Position numbers and translations under genes: made by a program. Of a stretch of DNA of 64,000 nucleotides, positions 20,940-30,903 are shown piece after piece. Source of the stretch: Borrelia coriaceae (GTDB taxonomy: Bacteria; Spirochaetota; Spirochaetia; Borreliales; Borreliaceae); assembly GCF_023035295.1 (NCBI RefSeq), contig NZ_CP075076.1, positions 620,001-684,000 on the forward strand. The letters run 5' to 3'. Each line of letters begins with the position of its first letter. Position 1 is the first letter of the stretch. The notes under the pieces are model-generated. The model was not told the DNA's origin, did no database searches, and saw only the letters and a list, made by a program, of their open reading frames with translations.

Positions 20940-22286
20940 GTGATATTAAGTAGTGATGTAAAGTTAGTTTCCGGGTCTAAGGTTGAAGTTGTTATTAGAA
21001 TTTCAAAGGAATTTATTAAGGGTAAATATGACGAAATTTTACAGGATTATTCTTCTCGTCTTAAAGTTAAAGGTTTTCGGACAGGGAAAGTACCTTTGAG
21101 CATTATTGAAGGCAAATATTCTGATAATATAAGAGCTCTTACTATAGAAAAAATTGTTCATAAATCTTTAGAAGAATTTTTTAAAAGTGCAACTTATAAG
21201 CCATTAAATTATGCTGTTCCTAAAATATTAGATGATAAGTTAGAAATAGATTTTAATAATGATTTTGAATTTACTGTGCTTTATGAGGCTTATCCTGAAT
21301 TTGAAGTACCTGATATATCTGATATTGAGGTAGGAATACCAGAAGTTACTATTTCTGATGCTGATGTAGAAGATGAACTTAAGTTATTGCAACTTGAAAA
21401 TGCAATGGTTGTTGAAGATAGTGGTGATGTTAAAGTAGGCAGTATTGTTAGAGTAGATTTTGTGGAACTTGATGATTCGTTAAGTGAAATTTTAGCGACT
21501 AAAAGGCAAGATTTTGTTTTTACTGTTGGTGAGTCTAATAATTATTATGGGTTTGATGATGATATTCTTGGAATGAAGAAGGATGAAGAGAGGATATTCG
21601 AGAAAAAGTATGGTATGGATTATAAATTTAGTGAACTTGCTAATTCTTTTAAGAGATTAAAGGTTGCTGTTAAGGATATAAAAAGACGTGATATTCCTAA
21701 GCTTGATGATGAGTTTGCAAAGGATATTAAGGATAGCTTTAATACATTAAAGGAGCTTAAAGAGCATATAAAAGATAATATGTTGAGGCTTATTGAGGAA
21801 AAGAGTAGGTCTCTTAAACTTTCAAAACTGTTGTCTGATATTGCGGAGAATCTAAGTATAGATATTCCATCTTCTATGTTTGAAGCTGAATTTAAAAATG
21901 TTTTAAGAGAATCTTCACATCAAAATAACGTTAGTCTTGAACAATTAAATAATCCTTCTTCAGGTTTAGAAGGTATGAATGATATTTTTAAGGAAAATGT
22001 ACTTAAAAAATTAAAGTCTAAATTAATTTTTCAAAAGATGGTGGATAGTGATTTGACAGAAGTTACAGATATTGATTTAGATAATGAGTTTGTTAGGCAG
22101 GCTGAGCATGCAAGGATGGAACTTGCAGAGATTAAGAAATTTTATCAAGAGAAGAATTTGATTGGAGTTTTAAAAGATGAAATTAAAAGACAGAAAGTTA
22201 AAGATAAAATTTTAAAAAATGTGAAGGAAATTAAACTTAAAAAAGTTGCCTTTAGAGAGTTTATTGATTATAAAATAGGTGAATAA
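20940..22286 (+). CDS. tig: Trigger factor (ribosome-associated chaperone and peptidyl-prolyl isomerase)
   Basis: Trigger factor binds ribosomal protein L23 at the tunnel exit and shields nascent chains. The N-terminal ribosome-binding domain carries the signature [16 protein letters not shown] (residues ~42-58), matching G-F-R-x-G-K-x-P. A middle FKBP-type isomerase domain (about 150-240) and a long helical C-terminal chaperone domain follow; total 448 residues. The isomerase domain is divergent. The start is GTG 20940 with AGAGGA seven bases upstream. An ATG two bases earlier is out of frame and stops at once. It is the first protein gene after the tRNAs, and its TAA overlaps the clpP ATG by one base. 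Confidence 0.94.
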   Translation: MILSSDVKLVSGSKVEVVIRISKEFIKGKYDEILQDYSSRLKVKGFRTGKVPLSIIEGKYSDNIRALTIEKIVHKSLEEFFKSATYKPLNYAVPKILDDKLEIDFNNDFEFTVLYEAYPEFEVPDISDIEVGIPEVTISDADVEDELKLLQLENAMVVEDSGDVKVGSIVRVDFVELDDSLSEILATKRQDFVFTVGESNNYYGFDDDILGMKKDEERIFEKKYGMDYKFSELANSFKRLKVAVKDIKRRDIPKLDDEFAKDIKDSFNTLKELKEHIKDNMLRLIEEKSRSLKLSKLLSDIAENLSIDIPSSMFEAEFKNVLRESSHQNNVSLEQLNNPSSGLEGMNDIFKENVLKKLKSKLIFQKMVDSDLTEVTDIDLDNEFVRQAEHARMELAEIKKFYQEKNLIGVLKDEIKRQKVKDKILKNVKEIKLKKVAFREFIDYKIGE

Positions 22287-22885
22287 TGATAAGGGAATAT
22301 ATGCATAATTTAGTTCCTACTGTTGTGGAGCATACTGGCAATTATGAACGTGTGTTTGATATATATTCAAGATTGCTAAGGGATAGGATAATTTTTTTAA
22401 GTGGAGAGATTAATGATATAAGAGCAGACACAGTTATTGCTCAATTGCTTTTTTTAGAGTCTGAAGATTCTAAGAAAGATATATATCTTTATATAAATTC
22501 TCCTGGGGGGAGTATTACCTCAGGACTTGCAATCTATGATACTATGCAGTATATTAAACCGGATGTAAGAACGATTTGTATTGGTCAGGCAGCCTCAATG
22601 GCTGCATTCTTGCTTGCAGGAGGTGCTATAGGCAAACGAGAATCATTATCATATTCAAGAATAATGCTTCATCAGCCTTGGGGTGGAATAGGTGGTCAAG
22701 CCAGTGACATTAGCATACAAGCGAATGAAATTTTGAGGCTTAAGAAATTAATAATAGATATTATGTCTGACAAAATAGGGGTGTCTAGGGAAAAATTGTC
22801 TCTTGATATTGAGCGAGATTATTTTATGACACCAAATGATGCTCTTGATTATGGCGTTATTGATGGTATCTTGGTAAGAAATTAG
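22286..22885 (+). CDS. clpP: ATP-dependent Clp protease proteolytic subunit
   Basis: ClpP is the S14 serine peptidase that forms a double heptameric barrel and degrades substrates unfolded by ClpX or ClpA. The 199 residues show the catalytic Ser 104 in [10 protein letters not shown], His 129 in IMLHQPWGG and the Asp in the C-terminal [28 protein letters not shown] lies at the substrate groove. The ATG overlaps the tig stop as TAATG, implying coupled translation; a downstream in-frame ATG (residue 6, [10 protein letters not shown]) matches the usual family N-terminus and could be used instead. clpX follows directly. Confidence 0.96.
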   Translation: MIREYMHNLVPTVVEHTGNYERVFDIYSRLLRDRIIFLSGEINDIRADTVIAQLLFLESEDSKKDIYLYINSPGGSITSGLAIYDTMQYIKPDVRTICIGQAASMAAFLLAGGAIGKRESLSYSRIMLHQPWGGIGGQASDISIQANEILRLKKLIIDIMSDKIGVSREKLSLDIERDYFMTPNDALDYGVIDGILVRN

Positions 22886-22908
22886 TTTTATTGTGGGTGA
22901 GATTTTAT

Positions 22909-24198
22909 ATGGCAAGAAGCAAAAGTCAGAAAATTGAAGGGTGTTCTTTTTGTGGGCGTACTAAAGCTGAGGCTGAAGGGAAAATTATCGCTGCTAAGTC
23001 TGTTGCTATTTGTTTTGAGTGTTCTAAAATATGTCATAATCTTTTTAAAGAAGAATCAGAAAAGCCTGAGGGAGGCAGATCTTCAAAGAAGCTTCCAACT
23101 CCTAAACAACTTAAAAGTCATTTAGATAGATATATTATTGGTCAAGAAGATGCAAAGAAAGTCTTATCTGTTGCAGTTTATAATCACTATAAGAGGATAT
23201 TTAAAGGCAATAAAAGAGAAAGCGGAATTGAACTTGAAAAATCTAATGTATTGCTTGTAGGTCCTACTGGGAGTGGTAAAACTTTGCTTGCAAAAAAGTT
23301 GGCAGCTGAGATGAATGTTCCATTTGCAATTGCGGATGCTACGACACTTACTGAAGCCGGTTATGTGGGAGAAGATGTTGAAAATATATTGCTTAAGCTG
23401 ATTCATGCTGCTGATGGTGATGTAAGTTTTGCAGAAAGGGGTATCATTTACATAGATGAAATAGATAAGATTGCAAAAAAGGGTGAAAATATTTCAATTA
23501 CAAGAGATGTGTCTGGAGAAGGGGTTCAACAATCTTTATTAAAAATAATTGAAGGAACTATTGCAAATATACCACCAAAGGGTGGGAGGAAGCATCCTTA
23601 TGAAGAGACTATTGAAATTAATACGCAAGATATATTATTTATATGTGGCGGAGCTTTTGTAGGACTTGAAAATATTATTAGAAAAAGAATTAATAAAAGT
23701 TTTATTGGATTTTCATCTGCTGGTAAACAAGATTTAAGAAAGGATAATTCTTTAAAATGTTTAGAGATGGAAGATTTAGTTAAATTTGGACTTATTCCAG
23801 AATTTGTAGGTAGGCTTCCTGTACATTCTTATCTTGATAAATTAGAAAAGGAAGATTTAATTAGAATATTAGTTGAACCTGATAATTCTATCGTTAAACA
23901 ATATTGTCATATGTTTAAGATGGATAATGTTGATCTTTTATTTGAAAGAGATGCACTTGATGCAATTGCAGAAGAAGCTATGCTTAAGGATACAGGTGCT
24001 AGAGGTTTGCGTTCTATTTTGGAAGAATTGCTTAAAGATGTTATGTTTGAAATACCTTCAACTAAGCAAGTTAAAAAAGTTATTGTTACTAAAGAATCTG
24101 TTTTAAATAGTGATGTTGAACCTTTGATTTTGACAGGGAGACATGCTAATAAGCCTTGGTCAAAAGAGCTTTATGAAATCAATTCTCAATCTACTTAG
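22909..24198 (+). CDS. clpX: ATP-dependent Clp protease ATP-binding subunit ClpX
   Basis: ClpX is the AAA+ unfoldase that feeds ClpP. It has an N-terminal C4 zinc-binding domain ([10 protein letters not shown] then CFECSKIC, residues ~13-45), Walker A GPTGSGKT, Walker [10 protein letters not shown], the RKH-like pore region, and the sensor 2 arginine in [12 protein letters not shown]. The ClpP-binding loop contains IGF in [13 protein letters not shown] 22909 (MARSKSQK) is preferred over GTG 22891, because GTGAG lies upstream of it and the extra six residues are not family-like. The 3' end overlaps lon by 26 bases. Confidence 0.96.
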   Translation: MARSKSQKIEGCSFCGRTKAEAEGKIIAAKSVAICFECSKICHNLFKEESEKPEGGRSSKKLPTPKQLKSHLDRYIIGQEDAKKVLSVAVYNHYKRIFKGNKRESGIELEKSNVLLVGPTGSGKTLLAKKLAAEMNVPFAIADATTLTEAGYVGEDVENILLKLIHAADGDVSFAERGIIYIDEIDKIAKKGENISITRDVSGEGVQQSLLKIIEGTIANIPPKGGRKHPYEETIEINTQDILFICGGAFVGLENIIRKRINKSFIGFSSAGKQDLRKDNSLKCLEMEDLVKFGLIPEFVGRLPVHSYLDKLEKEDLIRILVEPDNSIVKQYCHMFKMDNVDLLFERDALDAIAEEAMLKDTGARGLRSILEELLKDVMFEIPSTKQVKKVIVTKESVLNSDVEPLILTGRHANKPWSKELYEINSQST

Positions 24199-26578
24199 TT
24201 CTAAGAGTGACGATCTTCCAGTTATTTTTTTAAGGCAAAATGTTTTTTTTCCTAATGTAACTTTGTGGATCAATTTTGAAGATACTTTTTCTATTAATGC
24301 AATATATCAGTCTATGTTAGAGGGCAGATTGGTTGTGTTTTTTTGCATTAAGGAGCTTAACTCTGATAATGGTAACAAAATTAGTTTAAAAAATTTATAT
24401 TCTATTGGTACTTATGCAAAGATTATTCAGGTTGTAAAGGTTACTGAAACTTTGATAAAAATTTTAGTCGACTTTCAGGATAGGGTTATTATTAAAAGTC
24501 TTTTGAAGAAAAAGAATTATTTTAGAGCAAAGGTTGACTTTATCTCTGATAAATTTGAATTTAATAACGAACTTTTTACTTATTCTAAATTTTTAAAAGA
24601 ATCTTATGATGTATATAGAGCTTATTTACCAGTTAAGACATTAGAAGATGATGAGAGTAGCAAATTTTTGGATAGTCCGGCTAAGTTTGTTGATTTTGTA
24701 GCTTCTAATGTTGATTTGGGATATAAAGCCAAGATAGAACTTTTACAAGAGTTAGATGTTAAGGTTAGAATAGAAAAATTGATCATCAATTTAAGTATTG
24801 AGACTGAACTTTTAATGATTAAAAAAGATATTAAGACTAAGGTTAAGACCAAGCTTGATAAAGGACAAAAAGAATATTTCTTGAATGAGCAAATTAAAGA
24901 GATTCAGAAAAGATTAGGTAGAGATGAGACCGATTATCTTGAGAGATTAAACTTGAAAGATATTCCTGAGGATATTAAATCTAGAATTGAAAAGGAAATA
25001 TCTAGATTGACTCGTATGAGTACAAATTCACCAGATGCCAATGTTGTTAGGAATTATATTGAGTTATTACTTGAGTTGCCTTGGAATGAAAATACTGTGA
25101 TGGAAAATTCTTTAAGAGAGGTTGAACTTATTTTAAAGAATTCTCATTATGGTATGGATGAAACTAAAGAAAAAATAATGAATTTTTTAGCCGTTTATCA
25201 TATTAATTCTAAAGTTCAGGCACCTATCTTGTGTCTTGTGGGACCACCAGGTACTGGGAAGACATCTGTTGCTTTATCTATTGCTAAGTCTCTTTCTAGG
25301 AAATTTTCAAAAATTTCTCTTGGTGGATTAAGAGATGAAACAGAAATTAGAGGACATAGGAGATCTTATGTCGGAGCTCTTCCAGGAGTTTTTATTAATG
25401 CAATTAAAGTGACCGGAAAATCTAATCCTGTTATTCTTCTTGATGAAATAGATAAGATTAACAGTACTTATAAGGGAAATCCGGAAGCAGCTCTTTTAGA
25501 AGTTTTAGATTCTGAGCAAAATTCCAGATTTGTTGATCATTATTTAGAAATTCCTTATGACCTTTCTAATGTTTTATTTGTAGCAACCGCTAATTCTTTG
25601 CATGAGGTTTCTAGACCGCTTCTTGATAGAATGGAGATCATTAAAATAGAAGGGTATTCTTGTATTGAAAAATTAGAGATTGCTAAAAAATTTTTAATAC
25701 CAAGTATTATTAAAGAGAGTTTTTTAAACAATGTCTATATAAAAATAGAAGATGATGTTGTCTTGCATATAATTAGAAATTATACTATGGAGTCTGGAGT
25801 TAGGAATTTAAAGAGACTTTTGACAAATTTGTTTAGAATGGTTGTAAGAGAGTTGCTTTATGTTTACTCAAAGGAAGATATAATTAGAGGAAATTTTTAT
25901 TTTCCAAGTTCCTTAATGCATGGCAATAACTTGCTCTTTACTCATGATCCTGATATTCCTGGTATTTATAAAATAATTAACATGAATAATTTTCGTTTTT
26001 ATGTGCATTGTGAGTATAAATTTAATTTGATTAGGATTGAGTCTTCTGGATTTGTTTATGGTCTTGCCTGGACAAGTTATGGTGGTGCTGTGCTTCCTGT
26101 TGAGGCTGTTAAGTTTAATAAGAAAGGCGATATTATTTTAACGGGTAGTCTTGGGACTGTTATGAAAGAAAGTGCACAACTTGCTTATTCTGTTGTGAAA
26201 ACTTATTCTTTGGAGCTTAATTTTGATATAAATGAAATTCCCGAAATTCATCTTCACTTTCCAGCGGGAGCTACACCAAAAGATGGGCCTTCTGCTGGAA
26301 TTACTATTGCAACAGCCATAGCCTCTGTGTTATCTGGCAAGAGAGTTCCTTTAGACCTTGCTATGACGGGAGAGGTTACTCTTAAAGGTTCAATTCTTCC
26401 TGTGGGAGGTATTAAAGAAAAGGTGCTTGCAGCTTATAGAAATGGTATAAATAAAATTATTATCCCAAAGGATAATGAAAAAGATTATGTTAAGCTTCCC
26501 GAAGATATTAGAGATAATATTTATGTTAAGTATGTGTCTCATTTAGGCGAAGTGTTTGACTATTTGAATATTATTTAG
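24173..26578 (+). CDS. lon: ATP-dependent Lon protease (second Borrelia Lon type)
   Basis: Lon is a homo-oligomeric AAA+ protease that degrades damaged and regulatory proteins. Parts visible are a divergent N-terminal substrate domain (about 1-190), a coiled-coil linker, Walker [13 protein letters not shown], Walker B ILLDEIDK, and the S16 protease domain with catalytic Ser about 707 in KDGPSAG and Lys about 748 in PVGGIKEK. Borrelia carries two lon genes; this one, in the clp operon, corresponds to the more divergent copy. ATG 24173 is chosen over ATG 24143, which would lie deeper inside clpX and add ten poorly conserved residues. Total 801 residues. Confidence 0.93.
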   Translation: MKSILNLLSSKSDDLPVIFLRQNVFFPNVTLWINFEDTFSINAIYQSMLEGRLVVFFCIKELNSDNGNKISLKNLYSIGTYAKIIQVVKVTETLIKILVDFQDRVIIKSLLKKKNYFRAKVDFISDKFEFNNELFTYSKFLKESYDVYRAYLPVKTLEDDESSKFLDSPAKFVDFVASNVDLGYKAKIELLQELDVKVRIEKLIINLSIETELLMIKKDIKTKVKTKLDKGQKEYFLNEQIKEIQKRLGRDETDYLERLNLKDIPEDIKSRIEKEISRLTRMSTNSPDANVVRNYIELLLELPWNENTVMENSLREVELILKNSHYGMDETKEKIMNFLAVYHINSKVQAPILCLVGPPGTGKTSVALSIAKSLSRKFSKISLGGLRDETEIRGHRRSYVGALPGVFINAIKVTGKSNPVILLDEIDKINSTYKGNPEAALLEVLDSEQNSRFVDHYLEIPYDLSNVLFVATANSLHEVSRPLLDRMEIIKIEGYSCIEKLEIAKKFLIPSIIKESFLNNVYIKIEDDVVLHIIRNYTMESGVRNLKRLLTNLFRMVVRELLYVYSKEDIIRGNFYFPSSLMHGNNLLFTHDPDIPGIYKIINMNNFRFYVHCEYKFNLIRIESSGFVYGLAWTSYGGAVLPVEAVKFNKKGDIILTGSLGTVMKESAQLAYSVVKTYSLELNFDINEIPEIHLHFPAGATPKDGPSAGITIATAIASVLSGKRVPLDLAMTGEVTLKGSILPVGGIKEKVLAAYRNGINKIIIPKDNEKDYVKLPEDIRDNIYVKYVSHLGEVFDYLNII

Positions 26579-26612
26579 GGTTTTATATGTTAAAATTTAT
26601 TAAGGAGGAAAT

Positions 26613-26762
26613 ATGAAAGATGGAGTTAGAAAACCTTCAGGTAATAGGGTAGCATTTAATTTGCCAAGTTATACTAAAAATAAAACCAATAATAATTTTT
26701 GGCCTTTTATAAATAGTGATTTTGGAAAAAATTTTACTAAGAAAAAAAAGAAAAGTAAGTAG
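26613..26762 (+). CDS. Small basic protein of 49 residues, unknown function
   Basis: A complete short frame lies 34 bases after lon. It has an excellent SD (AAGGAGGAA, seven or so bases before ATG), stronger than those of most genes here. The product begins MKDGVRKPSGNR, has a central NNNFWPFINSDFG segment, and ends in a lysine-rich tail (KKKKKSK). It has no membrane span or cysteine. The basic tail could contact nucleic acid or ribosome, but this is speculation. Position matches BB0614 of B. burgdorferi as I recall it. It is most likely the last gene of the tig-clpP-clpX-lon message. Confidence 0.7.
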   Translation: MKDGVRKPSGNRVAFNLPSYTKNKTNNNFWPFINSDFGKNFTKKKKKSK

Positions 26763-26782
26763 CATGATCCATTAACATGCTA
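26760..26782. terminator. Hairpin between convergent small gene and rpsD
   Basis: Inverted arms TAGCATG (26760-26766) and CATGCTA (26776-26782) form a 7-bp stem with a 9-base loop. The left arm includes the stop codon of the 49-residue gene. The following plus-strand tract is only modestly T-rich, so termination strength is uncertain. It could serve both directions. Confidence 0.45.
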
Positions 26783-26795
26783 GCTTTACTGATTT

Positions 26796-27422
26796 TTACG
26801 CTCTCTTAGAATAGTACTCAACAATCATTTGTTCATTTGCAAGAGTAGGTATTTCATCTCTTGCTGGGGGTCGGGTTACTTTTGCATTTAAATCATCAGC
26901 ATTTACTTCTATCCAAGTTGGTAATTTTCTAAGTGTTGATGTTTTTTCTATATTTGACCTGACTAGTTTTTTTAAGCTATCTTTTTCTTTTACTTGTATT
27001 ATATCGTTTGCTCTTAGGGTAATAGATGGAATTGTAACCCTTCTACCATTAAGCATTATAATGCCATGTGCAACTATTTGCCTTGCGTGTGCTCTTGAAA
27101 TGGCAAATCCAGCCCTATATACAACATTATCGATTCTTCTCTCAAGTAGTGCTAAGAGATTATCTCCTGTAACACCATGATGTTTCCTAGCTTCTTTAAA
27201 AATATTAGTAAGCTGCCTTTCGTTGACACCATAGGTAAATTTTACTTTTTGCTTTTCTATTAATTGTTTTCCATATTCTGTAATTTTAGCTCTTCTAGAA
27301 CGCCCATGCATTCCAGGTGGATTAGGCTTTTTTTTGAGCAATTTATCGTATTTAGGTTGTTCGAAAATATTTACACTAAATCGTCTTACTAACTTACCTT
27401 TAGCTATATTTTTCCTGTTCAT
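26796..27422 (-). CDS. rpsD: 30S ribosomal protein S4
   Basis: S4 nucleates assembly of the 30S subunit by binding the 5' domain of 16S rRNA. The 208 residues include a basic N-terminal region ([15 protein letters not shown]), the [10 protein letters not shown] segment, and a C-terminal S4 RNA-binding domain ([28 protein letters not shown]-like block). The frame opens upstream to 27500, but that extension is antisense-free read-through of tRNA-fMet, so ATG 27422 is the start, with GAGGAAT as SD. It is probably cotranscribed with tRNA-fMet, which ends 21 bases upstream. It lacks the zinc cysteines of some S4 proteins. Confidence 0.96.
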   Translation of the reverse strand: [208 protein letters not shown]

Positions 27423-27442
27423 TAATTCCTCACATCTTGAAA

Positions 27443-27516
<74 letters not shown>

Positions 27517-27527
27517 CCTTGTAACAT

Positions 27528-27556
27528 AGTCTAACATAATTTTTTTTTATTGTCAA
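27528..27556 (-). promoter_or_regulatory. Promoter for tRNA-fMet and rpsD
   Basis: On the minus strand, a perfect TTGACA (27551-27556) and TAGACT (27528-27533) are 17 bases apart. The transcript would begin just upstream of tRNA-fMet and probably runs into rpsD, which has no promoter of its own in the 20-base gap. Confidence 0.65.
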
Positions 27557-27567
27557 TTAATTATTTG

Positions 27568-28845
27568 TTACATTAAAATGTATATTTTACATATTTCTTT
27601 ATGATATTTTTTTATTGTGTCTTTTATTGTTTCTGTTTTTTGTATTAAACTTTTTAAGTCATTTTCATGGCTTAGATCTAATTTGATATATAGATTTAGT
27701 TCATTTCCTTGATAGGAAAAGTTAAGTTCTTTGAAATTTACATTTATATTTTTTAATGTGTTTTTTATTTCTCTCTTTAAGTTTAGGTCTTGTTTTGAGA
27801 GGAGATTATTAGCATTATTGATTATTACGTGTAGTCCTTCTTTGATCATTATAAAGCTAATGCATATAGATATGATTTTATCAAATCCTGTCCATACATA
27901 ATTTGCAAGTAATAAGCTTAGTGTGGTTCCTCCATGAGAAAATATGCAGTTTTTGTCAAATGATGATAATGCTAATAGTAAATGATTGTTATATCTATTG
28001 CCAATTTGGAATTTTACCAAATGTTCGATTATCTTGACTAAGAAAAATATAAAGGGTATTAATGGTATCCAAATGCTTTTTTTAAATGAATTATTTGAAA
28101 ATATTTCTAATATATTTTTTTTATCATCGTGACTATGGTCGTGGTGGTGACTATGCAATTCAAATTTACTGCTAAGATCTACCAATTTATTTAATCCTGT
28201 TGTGCTTAAAAATATTGTAAATCCTGATATTATGATGACTAATCCTATAATAAGTGCTATTAGGTTTTCCATTCTTTTATATCCATAAGGATAATAAATT
28301 GTTTCAGGTCGATTCGTAATTTTTAAACTAAAATAAGTAATTGTAGATAGGATGAAATCTGATGTAACGTGAAGTGCATCTGCGATGAGTGCGAATGAAT
28401 TAAAAAGAATTCCCACAGTAAGTTTGGATGCTATTGATGCTACTTCTGCTAATACTGAGATCAATCCTATTCTCATTATAAGTGTGTTTTTTTTTATTTC
28501 ATAAGTTAATTCTTTTTCATATATATTATTGTTATTTCCAAATCCGAGATTTTTAAGTTCTTCCTCGATATCGTTAATTTGACATAATATTTTTTGCATT
28601 TTATTTTTTTTGCCATAATGAATTAAGTTATGAATAAGAATTCTCTCTATTCCTTCTGCTTTAAAATTTGGATTAATATAAAAGTTATTAATTTTAATCT
28701 CTTTATTTTGTATTTTAGCTTTCAGGTATGAAACTATTTCAACATTATTTTCTATGTAAACTATGTAAATTTCATCTTTTTTTAAGCTTGCAAGTTCTAG
28801 GTGAGTGCACTTATTAATATTTTTATTGTTGATTATTTTAACCAT
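27568..28845 (-). CDS. Cation diffusion facilitator fused to an N-terminal GNAT-like domain
   Basis: The 425-residue product has two parts. Residues ~1-120 resemble a GNAT acetyltransferase fold: INNFYINPNFKAEGIERILI is like the acetyl-CoA-binding strand and loop, though without the clear Q/RxxGxG/A signature, and EELKNLGFGN is like the family end. Residues ~125-425 are a CDF (ZnT/CzcD) transporter with about six membrane spans; ALIADALHVTSDFILS carries the His and Asp metal ligands of helix 2, and there is a His-rich cytoplasmic loop (HSHHHDHSHDD) and a C-terminal cytoplasmic domain. It probably exports Zn, Mn or a similar divalent cation. SD is AAGGAAG. It diverges from the gene at 28960. 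Confidence 0.85.
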   Translation of the reverse strand: MVKIINNKNINKCTHLELASLKKDEIYIVYIENNVEIVSYLKAKIQNKEIKINNFYINPNFKAEGIERILIHNLIHYGKKNKMQKILCQINDIEEELKNLGFGNNNNIYEKELTYEIKKNTLIMRIGLISVLAEVASIASKLTVGILFNSFALIADALHVTSDFILSTITYFSLKITNRPETIYYPYGYKRMENLIALIIGLVIIISGFTIFLSTTGLNKLVDLSSKFELHSHHHDHSHDDKKNILEIFSNNSFKKSIWIPLIPFIFFLVKIIEHLVKFQIGNRYNNHLLLALSSFDKNCIFSHGGTTLSLLLANYVWTGFDKIISICISFIMIKEGLHVIINNANNLLSKQDLNLKREIKNTLKNINVNFKELNFSYQGNELNLYIKLDLSHENDLKSLIQKTETIKDTIKKYHKEICKIYILM

Positions 28846-28959
28846 ATTTGCACTCTTCCTTTTTTTTATTGCATAATCCTATTATTTTAAAGATAACATT
28901 ATTTTTTTTGATGTTCAATTAATTTTGTTAATATGTTAAATGAGATAGGAGGGGGATTT

Positions 28960-29328
28960 ATGTTACAGTCTCAATTTTTTGTTAAAAAATGTAAAAAATG
29001 CATTTCTAAAGATGAAGTTTTGATAAATACTGTAAAAAATATTGAGCATATTTTTTATGATTTTTTAAAGACTTTTGATGAGCATGCTTTAAAGTCTGTA
29101 TTTAATTATTATTATAAAAATTTTGACTTTGATGAGGGAATATACGCTTTTATTGATAAATTTATTCCAATTATTAACTTTCTGTCATTAGAGATTTTGG
29201 ATTATGAGTTTAGCATTGATGAAAAAAAATTCATATTAGAAATTTTTGATTCCTCAGCATGTATCCTTAAGGCTGATACATTGAATGAGCTTGCTAAGGC
29301 TATTGTGTCTCTTGATATTTTAAATTAA
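28960..29328 (+). CDS. Hypothetical protein, 122 residues
   Basis: I do not recognise the family. The product is acidic and helical, rich in Phe and Asp, with no signal or membrane span. It has a short cysteine-lysine cluster near the N-terminus (VKKCKKCISKDE), which could bind metal but has only two cysteines. ATG 28960 is used because the strong SD AGGAGGGGG ends about six bases before it; an in-frame ATG at 28933 lies before that SD. It is a single gene between a divergent transporter and convergent cdd, and a terminator overlaps its stop. Position matches BB0617 in recalled B31 order. Confidence 0.75.
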   Translation: MLQSQFFVKKCKKCISKDEVLINTVKNIEHIFYDFLKTFDEHALKSVFNYYYKNFDFDEGIYAFIDKFIPIINFLSLEILDYEFSIDEKKFILEIFDSSACILKADTLNELAKAIVSLDILN

Positions 29329-29345
29329 TATCAAGATTTTGTTTG
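29311..29345 (+). terminator. Rho-independent terminator after the 122-residue gene
   Basis: A perfect 9-bp stem CTTGATATT / AATATCAAG (29311-29319 with 29327-29335) with a 7-base loop is followed by ATTTTGTTT. It includes the last codons of the gene. The cdd end is 15 bases further on the other strand. Confidence 0.7.
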
Positions 29346-29360
29346 ACCCAAATTTTGAAT

Positions 29361-29816
29361 TTATGTTTCTTGATTTTCCTTAAATATTCTTGATAGTTCT
29401 TGTTTGTTGAATGGAATTTGAAGTAAATCTTTAAGGGTGTAAATTTGTGAGACTGTGTTAGTGGCATTAAATTGATTGGGATCTGTCATTAATATTTTAG
29501 TATCTTCTTCAAAAAATTCTGACATCACTTGGCGACATATTGCACATGGAACACTTGCTGGAGTTGTTGTTATCAATATAAAATCTATTTTTTGTGTGCC
29601 AACAGATGATATCATATTCATTATTGCAGTTTGTTCTGCACAACGAGTTGCTCCAAAACTTGCATTTTCAACATTTGAACCTTGAAAAAATGCATTATTT
29701 TTAGTTTTAATACAAGCTCCCACTTTGAATTTTGAATAGGGTGAATATGAATTATTTCTTGCAGCTTCAGCCAATTGAAATGCTTTTGCAATTGCATCTT
29801 GATCCTTATTTCCCAC
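29361..29816 (-). CDS. cdd: Cytidine deaminase
   Basis: This zinc enzyme deaminates cytidine and deoxycytidine in pyrimidine salvage. The 151 residues have the typical tetrameric form. SPYSKFKVGA lies near the N-terminus. The first zinc ligand and the catalytic glutamate are in GATRCAEQTA (Cys-Ala-Glu), and the other two zinc cysteines are in PCAICRQVM. It is cytoplasmic and transcribed alone, divergent from the DHH gene. Borrelia lacks de novo nucleotide synthesis, so salvage enzymes are expected. Confidence 0.95.
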   Translation of the reverse strand: MGNKDQDAIAKAFQLAEAARNNSYSPYSKFKVGACIKTKNNAFFQGSNVENASFGATRCAEQTAIMNMISSVGTQKIDFILITTTPASVPCAICRQVMSEFFEEDTKILMTDPNQFNATNTVSQIYTLKDLLQIPFNKQELSRIFKENQET

Positions 29817-29943
29817 TTAACACCTCTTAGTCTGTGACGTTGTTAATTATAGCACAATGCTTATAATTTTTTATTAAAGTATTGTAAAATGTTTAATTAT
29901 AAGATGTAGTTGTTAATTTATGTGAAAGGTTTTTTGATATTTT

Positions 29944-30903
29944 ATGGTAGATGTTATTGAATTTATTAAGAAATACAATAATTTTATTGTTATTGGGCAC
30001 AAAGATCCTGATTTTGATTGTATTGGTTCATCTTTGGCTTTAGCTTCTTTTTTGTCTAGAATAGGCAAGAGGGTTGTCATGTTAAATGAAGGTCCTTTTG
30101 TGCGCAAGGAAATAATTCCTTTTAAAGATAAATTTTTATCTAGATGGCCAGATATTGACTCTGCAGATTACGTTGTTATTATTTTGGATTGTTCCATATT
30201 TGATCGAATTGGAGATGAATTTGTTTTTTATGTAAAAGATATGCCTATTCTTGTTATTGATCATCATGCATCAGGTGATAAATTGGATGTTCCTGGATAT
30301 ATTGATCCCTTTGCTCCTTCAACGACTTTTTTGATTGAGAAATTAATTAGAAAATTTGGGTATGAAGTTACTAAGGAAGAAGCATGGTATATTTTGGTCG
30401 GATTTTGCACAGACACAGGCTTTTTTAGATTTATTTCAAGCAGTGATCCTGAACCTTTTGAAATGGTAGCCAGACTTGTATCTAAAGGTTTAAGTCTTAA
30501 AGATATTTATAATTATGTTGAATCTGTTAAGAGCTTAGCGTCAATAAGTATACTTAGTGTGATGTTAAATAACCTTAAAACTTATTTTGATGGGAAAGTA
30601 TTGCTGACTGTTTTGCCTTTTCATTCTAAGAAGGATACTAATGTTAGTGGCGTTAATGAACTGTTTTATGCATTTCTTAATAATGTTGAGAATAATGAAA
30701 TATTAATTATTTTAAAAGAGATGGAAGATGGTTCTATTCTGGTGGGGCTTCGTTCTAGAGAATATTTCGATGTGGGTGAGCTTGCAAAATATTTTGGGGG
30801 TGGGGGACATAAGCATGCCAGTGGGTTTAAAGTTAAAAATAGTTCTTTAAATCTTTTAGAGAGTCAAATAATTTCATACATTAGGGACTCTATTAGGGCT
30901 TAA
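29944..30903 (+). CDS. DHH/DHHA1 phosphoesterase (NrnA-like nanoRNase or pAp phosphatase)
   Basis: The 319 residues match the DHH superfamily of metal-dependent phosphoesterases. Motifs in order are [17 protein letters not shown] (metal-binding Asp pair), ILDCS, the DHH motif in [18 protein letters not shown], and the DHHA1 substrate site [11 protein letters not shown] at the C-terminus. Family members of this length degrade short oligoribonucleotides, dephosphorylate pAp, or hydrolyse cyclic dinucleotide products such as pApA. Without membrane or GGDEF domains it is the NrnA/DhhA1-type rather than GdpP. The substrate cannot be fixed from sequence alone. Its end overlaps the convergent glycosidase gene by 11 bases. 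Confidence 0.9.
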   Translation: MVDVIEFIKKYNNFIVIGHKDPDFDCIGSSLALASFLSRIGKRVVMLNEGPFVRKEIIPFKDKFLSRWPDIDSADYVVIILDCSIFDRIGDEFVFYVKDMPILVIDHHASGDKLDVPGYIDPFAPSTTFLIEKLIRKFGYEVTKEEAWYILVGFCTDTGFFRFISSSDPEPFEMVARLVSKGLSLKDIYNYVESVKSLASISILSVMLNNLKTYFDGKVLLTVLPFHSKKDTNVSGVNELFYAFLNNVENNEILIILKEMEDGSILVGLRSREYFDVGELAKYFGGGGHKHASGFKVKNSSLNLLESQIISYIRDSIRA

